From: Streptomyces sclerotialus
Lineage (GTDB): Bacteria; Actinomycetota; Actinomycetes; Streptomycetales; Streptomycetaceae
DNA length: 64,000 nt
NCBI RefSeq assembly: GCF_040907265.1
Contig: NZ_JBFOHP010000002.1
Span: 124,001-188,000 of the forward strand
Direction: 5' to 3'
The notes below the pieces were generated by a model. The model searched no databases, had not been told where the DNA came from, and saw only the letters and a program-made list of their open reading frames with translations. Made by a program: the position numbers and the translations under genes. Below are positions 17,792-26,716 of the stretch, in pieces (within the stretch, counting starts at the first letter, position 1; each line of letters begins with the position of its first letter).

Positions 17792-17822
17792 AGGCTAGAA
17801 GCTGCCGCAGCGGCAACTTCAA
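17792..17822 (-). promoter_or_regulatory. MerR-type promoter with 19-bp spacer and dyad
   Basis: On the minus strand, TTGAAG (-35, 17817-17822) and TAGCCT (-10, 17792-17797) are separated by 19 bp, the over-long spacing diagnostic of MerR-activated promoters. The spacer carries an 11-bp inverted repeat around one central base (17798-17820; arms GAAGTTGCCGC and GCGGCAGCTTC) with one mismatch. It points at the MerR gene about 50 bp away. The remaining sequence up to 18373 shows no gene. Confidence 0.85.
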
Positions 17823-18373
17823 CCCCGAGATTCATGTTCCTCGCAGCCGAACACGCAGGGCCCACCCCCTCCGGACCGAGCAGTCCCCGCCCGCTGCCGA
17901 AACTCGCGAACAACCCGCCGGTGCCACGGCGCGCCGCCGCGGGGACACACCGCCGTGACAGCCGCCGTTCCGCCGGCATCATGGGTCGGCCGTGTCCGTG
18001 TACCGCCGGATGCGCGCACATACCGGACGAGCCGCCCCCGTATCGCCAGGGGACCCGTTAACCAGCCATGACGGTCAGCAGTCGTGGCAAACCGGGTCCG
18101 GCCGCCCGGGGGACGCCCATCGCTGCCCCGCGGTCGGTGCAGAAGGCTGAAACGCATCGCGGGCGGACGACGGGATACCGGCGGCTCCTCTCCCGCGGGT
18201 CCTAGACGGGTACGCGCAACGGCGGGCCGGGTTCCACCCGCAGCCGGTTCGGAAAGAGGTTCAGCAGGGCGTACGCCAGTCAGTCGTCTGTGTACCGGCC
18301 CCCAGAAGGGCCGCTAAGCGGTGCTGCACAATTGACGCAGCCCTCGATCATCGCCTCACACATAAGGAACGCC

Positions 18374-18862
18374 ATGTCCGCGCTCGACATCGAGATCGAC
18401 GCCCTTGCCGGTGGTCCCGCCCAGCTCGCCCAGTACAAGGGCTCGGCCGTACTGATCGTCAACGTCGCGTCCCGCTGCGGTCTCACTCCGCAGTACGCAG
18501 CCCTGGAGCGACTGCAGCAGCATTACGCGCCGCGTGGCTTCACCGTCCTGGGGGTCCCGTGCAACCAGTTCATGGGCCAGGAGCCCGGCACCCCCGAAGA
18601 GATCGCCACCTTCTGCTCCACCACTTACGGCACCACCTTCCCAATGACGCAGAAGACGGACGTGAACGGCGACTCCCGTCACCCGCTGTACAGCGAACTG
18701 GTCGGCACAACCGATGCCGACGGCTACAGCGGCGACATCCGCTGGAACTTCGAGAAGTTCCTCATCGCCCCCGACGGCACCGTCGCCGCGCGCTTCGCCC
18801 CGCAGACGGAACCTGAGGCCGCCGAGGTGACGAAGGCCATCGAAGCCGTCCTGCCCAACTGA
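18374..18862 (+). CDS. glutathione peroxidase family protein
   Basis: A 162-residue thiol peroxidase. The catalytic tetrad is visible: Cys35 in VNVASRCGLTPQY, Gln65 in CNQFMGQEPG, and Trp124-Asn125 in WNFEKFL. Cys81 (ATFCSTTYG) could serve as resolving cysteine. Enzymes of this non-selenium group normally use thioredoxin rather than glutathione, which fits an actinomycete lacking glutathione. The ATG at 18374 follows AAGGAA. Earlier in-frame codons lack homology. It is probably cytoplasmic and reduces organic hydroperoxides. Confidence 0.93.
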   Translation: MSALDIEIDALAGGPAQLAQYKGSAVLIVNVASRCGLTPQYAALERLQQHYAPRGFTVLGVPCNQFMGQEPGTPEEIATFCSTTYGTTFPMTQKTDVNGDSRHPLYSELVGTTDADGYSGDIRWNFEKFLIAPDGTVAARFAPQTEPEAAEVTKAIEAVLPN

Positions 18863-18948
18863 CGGCCGTACGCGGGCACGCCATTCCCCTACACGTCGCA
18901 CCGCACCAACTCGCCGCATCGACGAGACGCCTCATCAAGGCCACTGAT

Positions 18949-19013
18949 CGAGACGGCTCACCGAGACGGCTCACCGAGACGGCTCACCGAGACGGCTCAC
19001 CGAGACGGCTCAC
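18949..19013. repeat. 13-bp tandem array, 5 units
   Basis: CGAGACGGCTCAC is repeated five times perfectly after the peroxidase gene. Confidence 0.93.
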
Positions 19014-19114
19014 CTAAGGGCTCACCGAGACGCCACATCACCGTCCTATCGGCCCCGCCCCCGATACACCGCGCCGACTCCAGGCGACCAGTGGTCGGGG
19101 CAGGACCATGAGGC

Positions 19115-19500
19115 ATGGGCCATCGGGCGGCGTACATGCGCTGGGCCGCGGCAGTTCTTGCGACCGCGGCCCTCGTCGCAATAGCCACCTGGGCCTGGTC
19201 CACCTACTCTCTGGGCGGCCTCAAGGACGTACTCACGGTCACCGGCTCGTTGATCGCCCTGCTCAGTCCGCTCTTCGCCTGGGCGTTGCGCCGTCGGCAG
19301 CACACCGCGCGGCACGAAAACCCGAGCAGCAGGTACGCGAGGACCTGCTGGCCCGGTACCTGACGGACGAGGCCGACCGCAGCCTACGGAATCCGCGCCC
19401 CCTGCCGGTGCAATACGCTCTTGGCGACCCGGCTCGCCAGACGGCTAATCGTCAGCACGACGGCCACGGCTGCCACGACAGCCATGACAGCCATGACAGC
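19115..19500 (+). pseudogene. N-terminal remnant of a membrane-anchored NACHT-type protein
   Basis: From 19115 the frame gives two membrane helices (MRWAAAVLATAALVAIATWAW and LTVTGSLIALLSPLFAWAL) and RRRQHTARHE. The reading then shifts frame near 19320 into KPEQQVREDLLARYLTDEADRSLRNPRPLPVQY. The phrase 'L...(V/W)..EA..R.L..P.PLPV.W' typically precedes the NACHT/NTPase domain in Streptomyces proteins. After about 19440 the sequence degrades into GACAGCCAT repeats and no P-loop follows. This is a remnant, identified by phrase similarity only. Confidence 0.5.
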
Positions 19501-19823
19501 CACCGATGTAACCGCCCCTGCTGAAGCTGCCTCGGGGCGGATCGGGTGACGTAGCTGCTCCACGACCGCGCGACGACGCCATCCGTGGCCGGGCCGGCAC
19601 CTGGAGCGTGGCGCCTCGGACACAGTGCCCGTTGACTGGCCTACCTGGCTCAGGCCTTGCTCGCCGTTCCAGGCCGCGCGCCATCGGTCAGCGGCTGAGC
19701 CGGTGCCGCCCTCACCAGCCCCCTCACCACACCACTGTCGCGGGCGCTGTCCCTCTGCGTAACGGGCCTGTGTTCTTCGGGCAGGCAGGTCCTCACTGAA
19801 GTGGCCGCTCGTTGACGGCAACC

Positions 19824-20315
19824 CTACTTCTTGAGGCTTTTCGTCCATTTACGCGATTGGGAGGCGCCCATCGCCAGGGTCACCAGTCCAATGCAGAACC
19901 ACAGAAGGGACTCCAAGGTTGCCCCGACACCGGTTTCCCGGAAGTTCTGCTCGCTCCCTACCCAGGACTCTGCCGCATCAAGTTTCTCGCCGGCCGAGTA
20001 GTCGCTCGCGTTCTCGAGCGTTCCACTCCAGCCGTCGTTGTCGTCCCCGCCCCTTGGGACGAAGTCGCCACCGCACTCGTAATCAGAATTCTTGCCGCTG
20101 GGGTTGGTGTCGGTGCAGTAAGAGACCGTGAATGTACCGCGTGTGCCTACCAGACCGGTGGCCTGCACTCCCTGGATACCGTTGATGAGGACAGCTCCGG
20201 TGCCGACCAGCGTGAGCGCGATACCAAGCATCAGCCCGGCAACGCGCCAGCCCCATGCCGGCTTCCGCTCTTCCTGTCGCTTCTGACTCGACTCACGCGA
20301 TATCGCACTGCTCAT
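19824..20315 (-). CDS. small membrane protein, DUF-type, two helices
   Basis: A 163-residue protein. Helix 1 spans about 22-45 (WRVAGLMLGIALTLVGTGAVLI) and helix 2 about 128-148 (LESLLWFCIGLVTLAMGA). Between them is an extracytoplasmic segment of about 85 residues starting RGTFTVSYCTDTNP with two Cys (SYCTDT and DYECGGDF) that could form a disulfide. Both termini are basic and therefore cytoplasmic. It resembles many Streptomyces hypothetical membrane proteins with a DUF3592-like extracellular loop. No function is proposed. Confidence 0.7.
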   Translation of the reverse strand: MSSAISRESSQKRQEERKPAWGWRVAGLMLGIALTLVGTGAVLINGIQGVQATGLVGTRGTFTVSYCTDTNPSGKNSDYECGGDFVPRGGDDNDGWSGTLENASDYSAGEKLDAAESWVGSEQNFRETGVGATLESLLWFCIGLVTLAMGASQSRKWTKSLKK

Positions 20316-20384
20316 TCCAGCACCCTAGCGCCATGACCGAATAGGTTCGCCGGCTTGGCGGTCGTGGCGGTTGGATGGGCGGTG

Positions 20385-20958
20385 ACGTCCGATCCGATTG
20401 CTGGAGGCGCGGCGGCCGAGCCGGTCCGTGTGCACGGACTGACCGACCAGGAGGGGAAAAAACTGCAGCAGACCGTGCGCCGCGGCAGCACCAACTCTGT
20501 GCGCTACCGGCATGCACTGGTGTTGCTGACCTCGGCCGACGGGAACCGTGTGCTGGCGACCGCCCAGCTGGTGCAGGCCGACGAGGACACCATCCGCGAT
20601 GTGCCCCACTTCACCGAGAGGCCACCACCCGCCTCGATCGAGGCGCACTTCGGATCGCTGAGACAGTGCGCCATCGCCAACTGCAACCACCTCAACCGCC
20701 TCAACCACCACCGTGCCGGCCCAGGCCCCGCACGCCTACCTGCGTCGGCGCAACGCCAACGCCCGTCACCGCGACGTTCTGGCCGCTGAACGCCGTGAAC
20801 GCACCCGCATCCAGCCGTACACGCATCCGCACCCGCTGCGACTGCCGCAGCGGCAGCGGCGGCAGCAGTGGCAGCAGCAGCGGCGGCAGCAGTGGCAGCG
20901 GCAGCGGCAGCGAGAAAGGCATCCGCTAGGGCGGACGCCCCTCGCCGCCGCGGCCTGA
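20385..20958 (+). pseudogene. IS630-family transposase remnant
   Basis: The first part reads VRVHGLTDQEGKKLQQTVRRGSTNSVRYRHALVLLTSADGN and then LVQADEDTIRDV, the N-terminal helix-turn-helix of IS630/Tc1-mariner transposases. It jumps to IEAHFGSLR and, in another frame, to RRNANARHRDVLAAERRERTRI, C-terminal phrases of the same family. The catalytic DDE core is missing. A CAG/CGG-rich repeat (about 20848-20912) interrupts the tail. A deleted, inactive copy. Confidence 0.75.
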
Positions 20959-20968
20959 CGTCGCTTCC

Positions 20969-21340
20969 TCAGCTGAGCGTTTCGACCGTCTTGGTCATCG
21001 GGCCTCCTGCGTCACCGGTGTTGAGCGTTCCCACCGGCTCGAACAACAGGATCGCGGTCTCCTCATCCGCCACCGGGCAGTGTGCGACCCCGCGGGGAAC
21101 CACGAACAACTCGCCAGGTCCCAACACCACATCGCCACCGTTGAGCTGGATGGTGAGCCGCCCACTGATGACCAGGAACAGTTCATCGGTGTCCTCGTGA
21201 GCGTGCCAGACAAACTCCCCCTTCAGCTTGGCCAGCTTGACCTCGTAGTCGTTGAGGACCGCCACCTTTTTCTGCGTCCACAGCTCATTGAACTGCGAAA
21301 GCTTCTCAGCGAGGTTGACAGGAACAGCAGACGTGGACAT
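20969..21340 (-). CDS. small cupin protein
   Basis: A 123-residue single-domain cupin. Metal ligands are visible: His46, His48 and Glu53 in WHAHEDTDELFLVISG and His87 in VPRGVAH, with GELFVV between them. The start MSTSAVPVNL is preceded by AAAGGATG. Such small cupins include isomerases, dioxygenases and ligand-binding proteins; the reaction is not evident. It is divergent from an AraC gene with a 107-bp gap, which suggests a regulator/target pair. Confidence 0.88.
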   Translation of the reverse strand: MSTSAVPVNLAEKLSQFNELWTQKKVAVLNDYEVKLAKLKGEFVWHAHEDTDELFLVISGRLTIQLNGGDVVLGPGELFVVPRGVAHCPVADEETAILLFEPVGTLNTGDAGGPMTKTVETLS

Positions 21341-21447
21341 ACGGCATCCTTTCTCCAGACCGGCCACCGGGAGCGGCCTCTCAGGTCCTCCAGCCGGTGT
21401 CACGAGCCTGCCGCGCCCGGGCTCCGCCGGTCTTGTACGTTCCTGGC

Positions 21448-22278
21448 ATGACCTCTGACCGACCCCACCCGTCCATCAGCGCCTGGAGGCCGCAGGTCCC
21501 CGGGATCGCCGAGGTTTTCCACGCACACTTCACCGACCACGCGTACCCGACCCACACCCATGACACGTGGGATCTGATGATCCTCGACGACGGCTCGGTG
21601 GACTTCGCGCTCGACCGCCACCGCCATGGAGCGGCCGGCAGCGCCAGTGTCCTGCTGCTGCCTCCCGGCGTCCCCCACGATGGTCGGACGGTCACCGCGT
21701 CCGGGTTCCGCAAGCGCAACCTTTACCTCGATGACTCCGTACTCCCGCAGCGTCTGGTCGGCAGTGCAGTGGATACCCCGGTCCTCAGTGACGGCCTGCT
21801 GCGGCGCCGGATCGGCCAGCTGCACGCCGCTCTCGCCCCTGCTGGAGATGGGCTCGAAGCCGAGTCCCGCCTCTCGTTCATCCGCGAACGACTCCACTTC
21901 CACCTCGCGGCGCTCCAGCCTCGCGCGCCGGGGCGTGAGGCACACCGGCTCGCCGCTGAGCTGCGGGACCTCCTGGACGCACGGATCCAGGCCGGCCTGT
22001 CCCTGCACGAGGCCGCGGCCACCCTGCATGCCCACCCCACCCACCTGATCCGCTGCTTCAAGCAGACTTACGGCCTTCCGCCGCACACCTACCTCACCGG
22101 CAAGCGCATCGAACAAGCACGTCGCCTTCTGCTCGACGGCCACCGACCCGCCGAGGTCGCCACGACCGTGGGATTCCACGACCAAGCCCACCTGAACCGA
22201 CACTTCACGCGCCACGTAGGCACCACGCCCGCGCGCTACCAGCGCACTCGCACCGGTTCCTACGCAACTACTTCTTGA
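21448..22278 (+). CDS. AraC family transcriptional regulator
   Basis: A 276-residue AraC protein of the AraC_binding type. The N-terminal cupin carries HTHDTWDLMILDDGSVDFALD and LLPPGVPHDGR. The DNA-binding part has LRDLLDARIQAGLSLHEAAATLHAHPTHLIRCFKQTYGLPPHTYL and the second HTH RPAEVATTVGFHDQAHLNRHFTRHVGTTPARYQ. The ATG at 21448 begins conserved sequence. It probably controls the divergent cupin gene. Confidence 0.92.
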   Translation: MTSDRPHPSISAWRPQVPGIAEVFHAHFTDHAYPTHTHDTWDLMILDDGSVDFALDRHRHGAAGSASVLLLPPGVPHDGRTVTASGFRKRNLYLDDSVLPQRLVGSAVDTPVLSDGLLRRRIGQLHAALAPAGDGLEAESRLSFIRERLHFHLAALQPRAPGREAHRLAAELRDLLDARIQAGLSLHEAAATLHAHPTHLIRCFKQTYGLPPHTYLTGKRIEQARRLLLDGHRPAEVATTVGFHDQAHLNRHFTRHVGTTPARYQRTRTGSYATTS

Positions 22279-22546
22279 GCCCCAAGTTCGGGTGCTCACA
22301 TCCGATCGACTCCTCAGCAGCCTTCGCCTCGCCGCTCTGGCGACGGAAGTCTGCTGGCAGCTGATGCGCAGCTGACGTGCCGCATCGGGGCCCTCCCCCC
22401 CCCGCATTCTGGGTTTCTCCAAGGCGTGTGAAGCGACCGGTCTGCCCTAAAGGCCGCCTCTTCCTGCCTTTCCGAACCTGGACGCAGCGATCACTCACCG
22501 GTACGACGGGAGGAGAACATCGCATCTCTCCATCGGAAGAGGCCCC

Positions 22547-24109
22547 TTGCGCGACCAAGACAACGCCAGGACGAACGGTGCCGATAGCGGCCGGAGTCCG
22601 GCCCGCCGGACCGCGGCGGGAGACCGGGCGCCTCTGCAAGGGGTGCCCGCCCTTCAGGCCGTCGTCGGGAACTCTGCCGTCGTACAGATGCTCCGCGATG
22701 CCGGACACCCCTGGGTGCGAACACAAACGCAGACACAAGCGCAGGAACAGCACCAGCACGGTCCCGGATGCGCTCATCGGCAGGCCGAGCAGCAGGCCGC
22801 CGTACAGCGCTCCGCCGTACAGCGCTCCGCCGTCCATGACGTGCTGCGCGCTCCTGGCCGCCCCCTCGACGACAGTACGCGCGGGGAGATGGAGAACCGG
22901 CTCGGCGCCGACTTCTCCGACGTGCGCATCCACAACGATGCCGCGGCCCGTGCGTCGGCCGCCGAGGTCGGCGCCCGCGCCTATACCTCCGGCAGCCATG
23001 TCGTCATCGGTGACGGCGGAAGCGACAAGCACACCCTCGCCCACGAGCTGACCCACGTCATCCAGCAGCGCCAGGGCCCGGTGGCGGGCACCGACAACGG
23101 GACCGGACTCAAGGTCTCCGACCCTTCCGACCGGTTCGAACGCGAGGCGGAGGCCAATGCGAGGCGGGTGATGAGCTCCGCTCCCGTGCAGCGGGCCGGT
23201 GGCCGTCAGGATGCGTCCCCAGGGTTCGCGCAGGACGTCGCAGCGTCCATGGTGCAGCGGGCGATGCGGATCGGGCCGCCTGGCCAGGCCCAACCCGAAA
23301 CCGCTCAACAGCTGAGGGCGAATCCGCAAATCAGCCCCTTCATCGACAGGCACCCGTGGCTGGGCGCCCTCATTGACCAAGTGGCGGCGAGCCCGGTGGA
23401 GTACAACTTCCAGGACCCTCGTCACGTCGTCCTGTGGGTGGCCGGCCGGGAGGTCGCCGATCATCTTGTCGGCCTTGAGGCGGGCGCGGTCGGCAACGCG
23501 CGCGGCGGGACCGCTGACCCCGACCGTTTCGAGACGGCGAAGCGGATCCTGACTCAGGAGCAGCAGGCATACGCGACCGCCGGTGAGAGCGACGGCGGCG
23601 GCACGTACACACTCTTCGGCCAGAGTTACACCCTCACCAGACAGGGACAGGGGCACTACTACGCGACCAAGGTGGGCCGCAATGAGCCCGTGCTGTATCA
23701 GGAGCAGCTGTCGAGCGAGGCGCTGCGGGCCATCATCGACGCCGTCGATCAGGGCAGGAGGAACGGCGGCCGTCCGACGGGCGTGACGGAGCAGCAGGTC
23801 GACGAGTTCGTTTGCGCGTGCCTGGCTGAACCCTCCCGGTGGCAGGGGGAGCACGCGTTCAACATCTTCGCCGACCACGACCAGCCGCCGCAGCGGCTGA
23901 CCGGCCAGGCCAAGGGCGCGCTGCCGATGACGACGGGCTCCACGTGGGAGCCGGCTCTCGTACAGCTCGGGCGCGAGACCCCCACACGTGCGGTGGCGTT
24001 CCTGAACACGGTGCCGTCTCTCCGCGGCGCGATCCAGAAGTCGTTGAAGAGGTCGACAGCGAGCCGGGAGGTATTTCTGCAGTCTGTGCGGGAGCACCTG
24101 TTCGGATAG
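22547..24109 (+). CDS. DUF4157 (eCIS core) protein, putative metalloprotease-like effector
   Basis: A 520-residue protein. Residues 1-85 are hydrophilic with QTQTQAQEQHQH. A duplicated VQRSA (15-bp repeat) is at 86-95. Residues 106-176 form the DUF4157 domain: RPLDDSTRGEMENRLGADFSDVRIHND, AYTSGSHVVIGDG and the zincin motif HELTH at 166-170, followed by VIQQ. DUF4157 is the hallmark of cargo linked to extracellular contractile injection systems, including those of Streptomyces. The C-terminal 270 residues have no family I recognise and may be the effector part. The TTG start follows GGAAGAGG. No tail or sheath genes lie in this window. An MFS gene is convergent with it. Confidence 0.85.
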   Translation: MRDQDNARTNGADSGRSPARRTAAGDRAPLQGVPALQAVVGNSAVVQMLRDAGHPWVRTQTQTQAQEQHQHGPGCAHRQAEQQAAVQRSAVQRSAVHDVLRAPGRPLDDSTRGEMENRLGADFSDVRIHNDAAARASAAEVGARAYTSGSHVVIGDGGSDKHTLAHELTHVIQQRQGPVAGTDNGTGLKVSDPSDRFEREAEANARRVMSSAPVQRAGGRQDASPGFAQDVAASMVQRAMRIGPPGQAQPETAQQLRANPQISPFIDRHPWLGALIDQVAASPVEYNFQDPRHVVLWVAGREVADHLVGLEAGAVGNARGGTADPDRFETAKRILTQEQQAYATAGESDGGGTYTLFGQSYTLTRQGQGHYYATKVGRNEPVLYQEQLSSEALRAIIDAVDQGRRNGGRPTGVTEQQVDEFVCACLAEPSRWQGEHAFNIFADHDQPPQRLTGQAKGALPMTTGSTWEPALVQLGRETPTRAVAFLNTVPSLRGAIQKSLKRSTASREVFLQSVREHLFG

Positions 24110-24158
24110 ACACCGGATAGGCATCGGATAGACACCGGATAGGCATCCGATAGGCATC
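24104..24158. repeat. 11-bp tandem array, 5 units
   Basis: GGATAGRCAYC is repeated five times, alternating GACACC and GGCATC versions. The first unit supplies the stop codon of the DUF4157 gene. Confidence 0.92.
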
Positions 24159-24175
24159 GGGGGACAGCGGCCCGC

Positions 24176-24232
24176 CTCCGGGAAGCCGGCCTCTCGCCTG
24201 TACGAGGGCGTGGAGCGGCGGGCTTCCCGGAG
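24176..24232. terminator. bidirectional terminator hairpin
   Basis: CTCCGGGAAGCC (24176-24187) pairs perfectly with GGCTTCCCGGAG (24221-24232) across a 33-nt loop. It lies between two convergent genes (DUF4157 protein and MFS exporter) and can serve both. Confidence 0.75.
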
Positions 24233-24272
24233 CGGGGCGTAGGCTTGTCGACTCATGTCTACTCGTGCCGAC

Positions 24273-25826
24273 TCAAGCCAGCTGCTTACGCGCCTCGGAT
24301 TCGGTGGGGGCGGCCTGGGGCGAGCGAGGGCGGTTACGGCCGAGCAGCAGCGCCAGGAGGGCGGCAAGTGAGGTTGCCGTCACCCACCACATCGCGGCCT
24401 GGGTGCCGTGGGTGAACGTCTGGTGGAAGATCTGGGTGACGTCGTCGCCGCTCAGTGAGGTGTGCTGCCGCAGCAGGGTGAGTGCGTGTTCGGGGTCGGC
24501 GGCCACCTCGCGGGTCCAGTCGCCGGCCGGGATCTGGTGGTCGGCCAGTGCCGTGGTCAGCGCCGATTCGGACTGCTGGCGGTAGAGCACGATGCCGGCA
24601 GCCAGGCCGATGGCTCCGCCGAGGTTGTGGAACGTCCAGGAGGAGCCCACGACGTGGCCCGCCTGGCTCTCCGGTACCGAGGACAGCGCGGAGACGGTGG
24701 CCGGGCCGAGGATGAGAGCCCAGCCGAGGCCCATCGCCACCAGCGCGGTGCACAGCAGAACCAGGGAACTGTCGGGCTTCAGCTGTGCGAAGAGCACTCC
24801 CGATACCGTGAATGCGGTGAATCCGGCGACGAGGAGGCGGCGCGGGCCGTAGCGGTCGGTCAGCCGTCCGACGAACGGGGACAGAGCGGCCATCACGGCG
24901 GTGCACGGCAGCAGCAGGGCACCGGTCGCGTAGCCGCCGTAGCCCCGTACGTCGCTCAGGTACAGGGGCAGCAGGAACAGCACGGTCGCGTAGAAGCACG
25001 CCAGGGCGAAGTCGGAGACGATCGCGCCGAGGAACGCGCGGTGCCGGAAGAGACGGAAATCGATGATGGGGTCGGCGGCCCGGCGTTCCACCACGTAGAA
25101 GGCGGTGAGGGCGGCCGCCGCGAACGCCAGCAGCCCCAGTGTGCGGGGGTTGGACCAGCCCCAGGTGCCGCCGAGGGTGAAGGCGAGGACGACGGCCGGA
25201 ATGGCGAGGCTGATGAGGATGAGGCCGGGCCAGTCCACCCCGGGCCCCCGTTGCTCGGCGCGGGACTCCTGGACGCTGAAGGCACAGATGGCCAGCGCGA
25301 TCACGACGAGGGGAACGTTGAGCCAGAACACCCAGTACCAGCCCAGGGCGGAGACGATGACGCCGCCGAGCAGTGGGCCGATGGCCAGGCCGAAGCCGTT
25401 GACCCCGTACAGGGCGCCGATCGCCCGGCCACGCTGGGACCGGGGGAACGCGTTCTGCACGATGGCACCCGTGGAGGTGTACAGCACGGCGCCCGCCGCG
25501 CCCTGCAGGAAGCGGGCGGCGATCAGCCACCCGGTACTGGGGGCCAGGCCGGCCGCGAGCGAGGCCAGGCCGAAGACGAGGGTGCCGGCGAAGAGGACAC
25601 GACGACGGCCGTAGGTGTCGGCGAGCCGGCCCATCGTCACCATGAACATCGACAGCGCGACGATGAACATGTTGACGATCAGCTGCAGGTCGGTCACCGA
25701 GGCACCGAGGTCGGACTGGATGCGGGGGGCTGCGGTGTTGACGATCGTCAGGTCGATGCAGCCGAGGAAGCTGATCAGGCCGACGCCGGTGAACGCCCAC
25801 CATTTGCGGTTGTGGTCTGTGGTCAC
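24273..25826 (-). CDS. MFS exporter, DHA2 (14-TM) family
   Basis: A 517-residue transporter. The GTG start (VTTDHNRKWWAFTGVG) has ACGAAGG upstream; earlier in-frame codons are translated repeat. Family marks are the helix-1 motif CIDLTIVNTAAPRIQSDLG, loop motif GRLADTYGRRRVLFAG, and motif C-like ALYGVNGFGLAIGPLLGGV in helix 5. Length and a central extra helix pair fit the EmrB/QacA type. It is last in a minus-strand operon after the 2OG oxygenase and the cyclodipeptide synthase, so it is a likely exporter and self-resistance gene for their product. A 172-bp spacer filled with repeats precedes it. Confidence 0.92.
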   Translation of the reverse strand: MTTDHNRKWWAFTGVGLISFLGCIDLTIVNTAAPRIQSDLGASVTDLQLIVNMFIVALSMFMVTMGRLADTYGRRRVLFAGTLVFGLASLAAGLAPSTGWLIAARFLQGAAGAVLYTSTGAIVQNAFPRSQRGRAIGALYGVNGFGLAIGPLLGGVIVSALGWYWVFWLNVPLVVIALAICAFSVQESRAEQRGPGVDWPGLILISLAIPAVVLAFTLGGTWGWSNPRTLGLLAFAAAALTAFYVVERRAADPIIDFRLFRHRAFLGAIVSDFALACFYATVLFLLPLYLSDVRGYGGYATGALLLPCTAVMAALSPFVGRLTDRYGPRRLLVAGFTAFTVSGVLFAQLKPDSSLVLLCTALVAMGLGWALILGPATVSALSSVPESQAGHVVGSSWTFHNLGGAIGLAAGIVLYRQQSESALTTALADHQIPAGDWTREVAADPEHALTLLRQHTSLSGDDVTQIFHQTFTHGTQAAMWWVTATSLAALLALLLGRNRPRSPQAAPTESEARKQLA

Positions 25827-25885
25827 GCCTTCGTGTCCTCTGCGCTGGTCTTGACGGTGATGTGAAGGAGATGCAGATGCTGGTG

Positions 25886-25998
25886 ATGGCGAACGGTTGA
25901 CGGGTGGTTGGCGGTGGTGAACGGTTGACGGGCAGTTGACGGGCGGTTGTCGGTGGCGAACGGTTGACGGGCGGTTGGTGGTGGCGAACGGTTGAAGG
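25886..25998. repeat. imperfect tandem array around GAACGGTTGACGGGCGGTTG
   Basis: Four copies of a 28-38-bp unit separate the CDPS and MFS genes. The shared core is GGCGAACGGTTGACGGGCGG. It occupies what would be the intergenic leader of the exporter. Confidence 0.85.
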
Positions 25999-26709
25999 TC
26001 AGGCGGCGGGCTCCGGGACGTTCGCCCGCTTCTTGAACCGCAAGGAAAGCCAGCCGCCTTTGCCGGGATAGTCATCGGTGACGAACAGCCGCTGCGTCTC
26101 GGCCATGGCGGCGGTCATCGGCTGCGGATAGATGACGTAGTCGTAACCGCGGTGCGCCCACAGCGGCATGATGATCGGGCATTCCTCGATCAGATAGGAC
26201 AGGCACTTCTCGAAGGCCAGCTCGACGTCCGCATCCGGATCCCGCGAAGTGAGCCGTTCGATGAATCTGGCGATGGTGGCCTGTACCGCCTGCCGGTACC
26301 CTTCATCGTTCTCGTATGCGTACTCGATGCGTTTACGGAATGTGAAGTACTCGGGATCGTGCAGCGCCTGTCCCCAGCGGAGTACATCGTGCGGGACCGT
26401 GAGCCGACCGAGGATTTTCTCGTTGCGCTCAAGCCATTCGTCACCCTCCTGCAGAGCCTTGAAGTAGGCCTCTTCGACACTGATGTCGAGGTAATTGGTG
26501 CGTTGCAGGGTGTCGGCGACGGCGATGGTCAGGTGGGCGAATCCGCTGCGGTTGACCAGTTCTACGGTGGCCCGTAGCTTGTCGCCCTCGTGGTAGCGCT
26601 GCCCCACGCTCACCAGCAGTACCGCGCGCTTCCCCGTCAGGGTGAGCTGCTTGGCCGCCTGCCCGAAATTCGCCTTCGTACGGCCGTCCTCGGTGGAGTA
26701 GGTGTCCAT
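25999..26709 (-). CDS. tRNA-dependent cyclodipeptide synthase, XYP type
   Basis: A 236-residue protein. CDPSs use two aminoacyl-tRNAs to make cyclic dipeptides. Aligned by eye to AlbC, the key positions are present: Ser34 in LLVSVGQRYHEG (nucleophile, AlbC Ser37), Gln37 at the position that is Asn in the NYQ branch, Tyr172 and Glu176 in SYLIEECP (AlbC Tyr178/Glu182), and Tyr194-Pro195 in YVIYPQP, the YP signature of the XYP branch. Further family marks are DTLQR, GDEWLERN and the C-terminal LSLRFKKR. The ATG at 26709 lies 7 bp after the oxygenase stop, with GGAG inside the oxygenase gene. Substrate residues are unknown. The identification rests on motifs only. Confidence 0.82.
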   Translation of the reverse strand: MDTYSTEDGRTKANFGQAAKQLTLTGKRAVLLVSVGQRYHEGDKLRATVELVNRSGFAHLTIAVADTLQRTNYLDISVEEAYFKALQEGDEWLERNEKILGRLTVPHDVLRWGQALHDPEYFTFRKRIEYAYENDEGYRQAVQATIARFIERLTSRDPDADVELAFEKCLSYLIEECPIIMPLWAHRGYDYVIYPQPMTAAMAETQRLFVTDDYPGKGGWLSLRFKKRANVPEPAA

Positions 26710-26716
26710 GGCGGCA

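Noticed and set aside
22268..24367. 699-codon minus-strand frame opposite the DUF4157 gene
   Set aside because: It is a shadow of the plus-strand gene; the DUF4157 motifs are clear on the plus strand.
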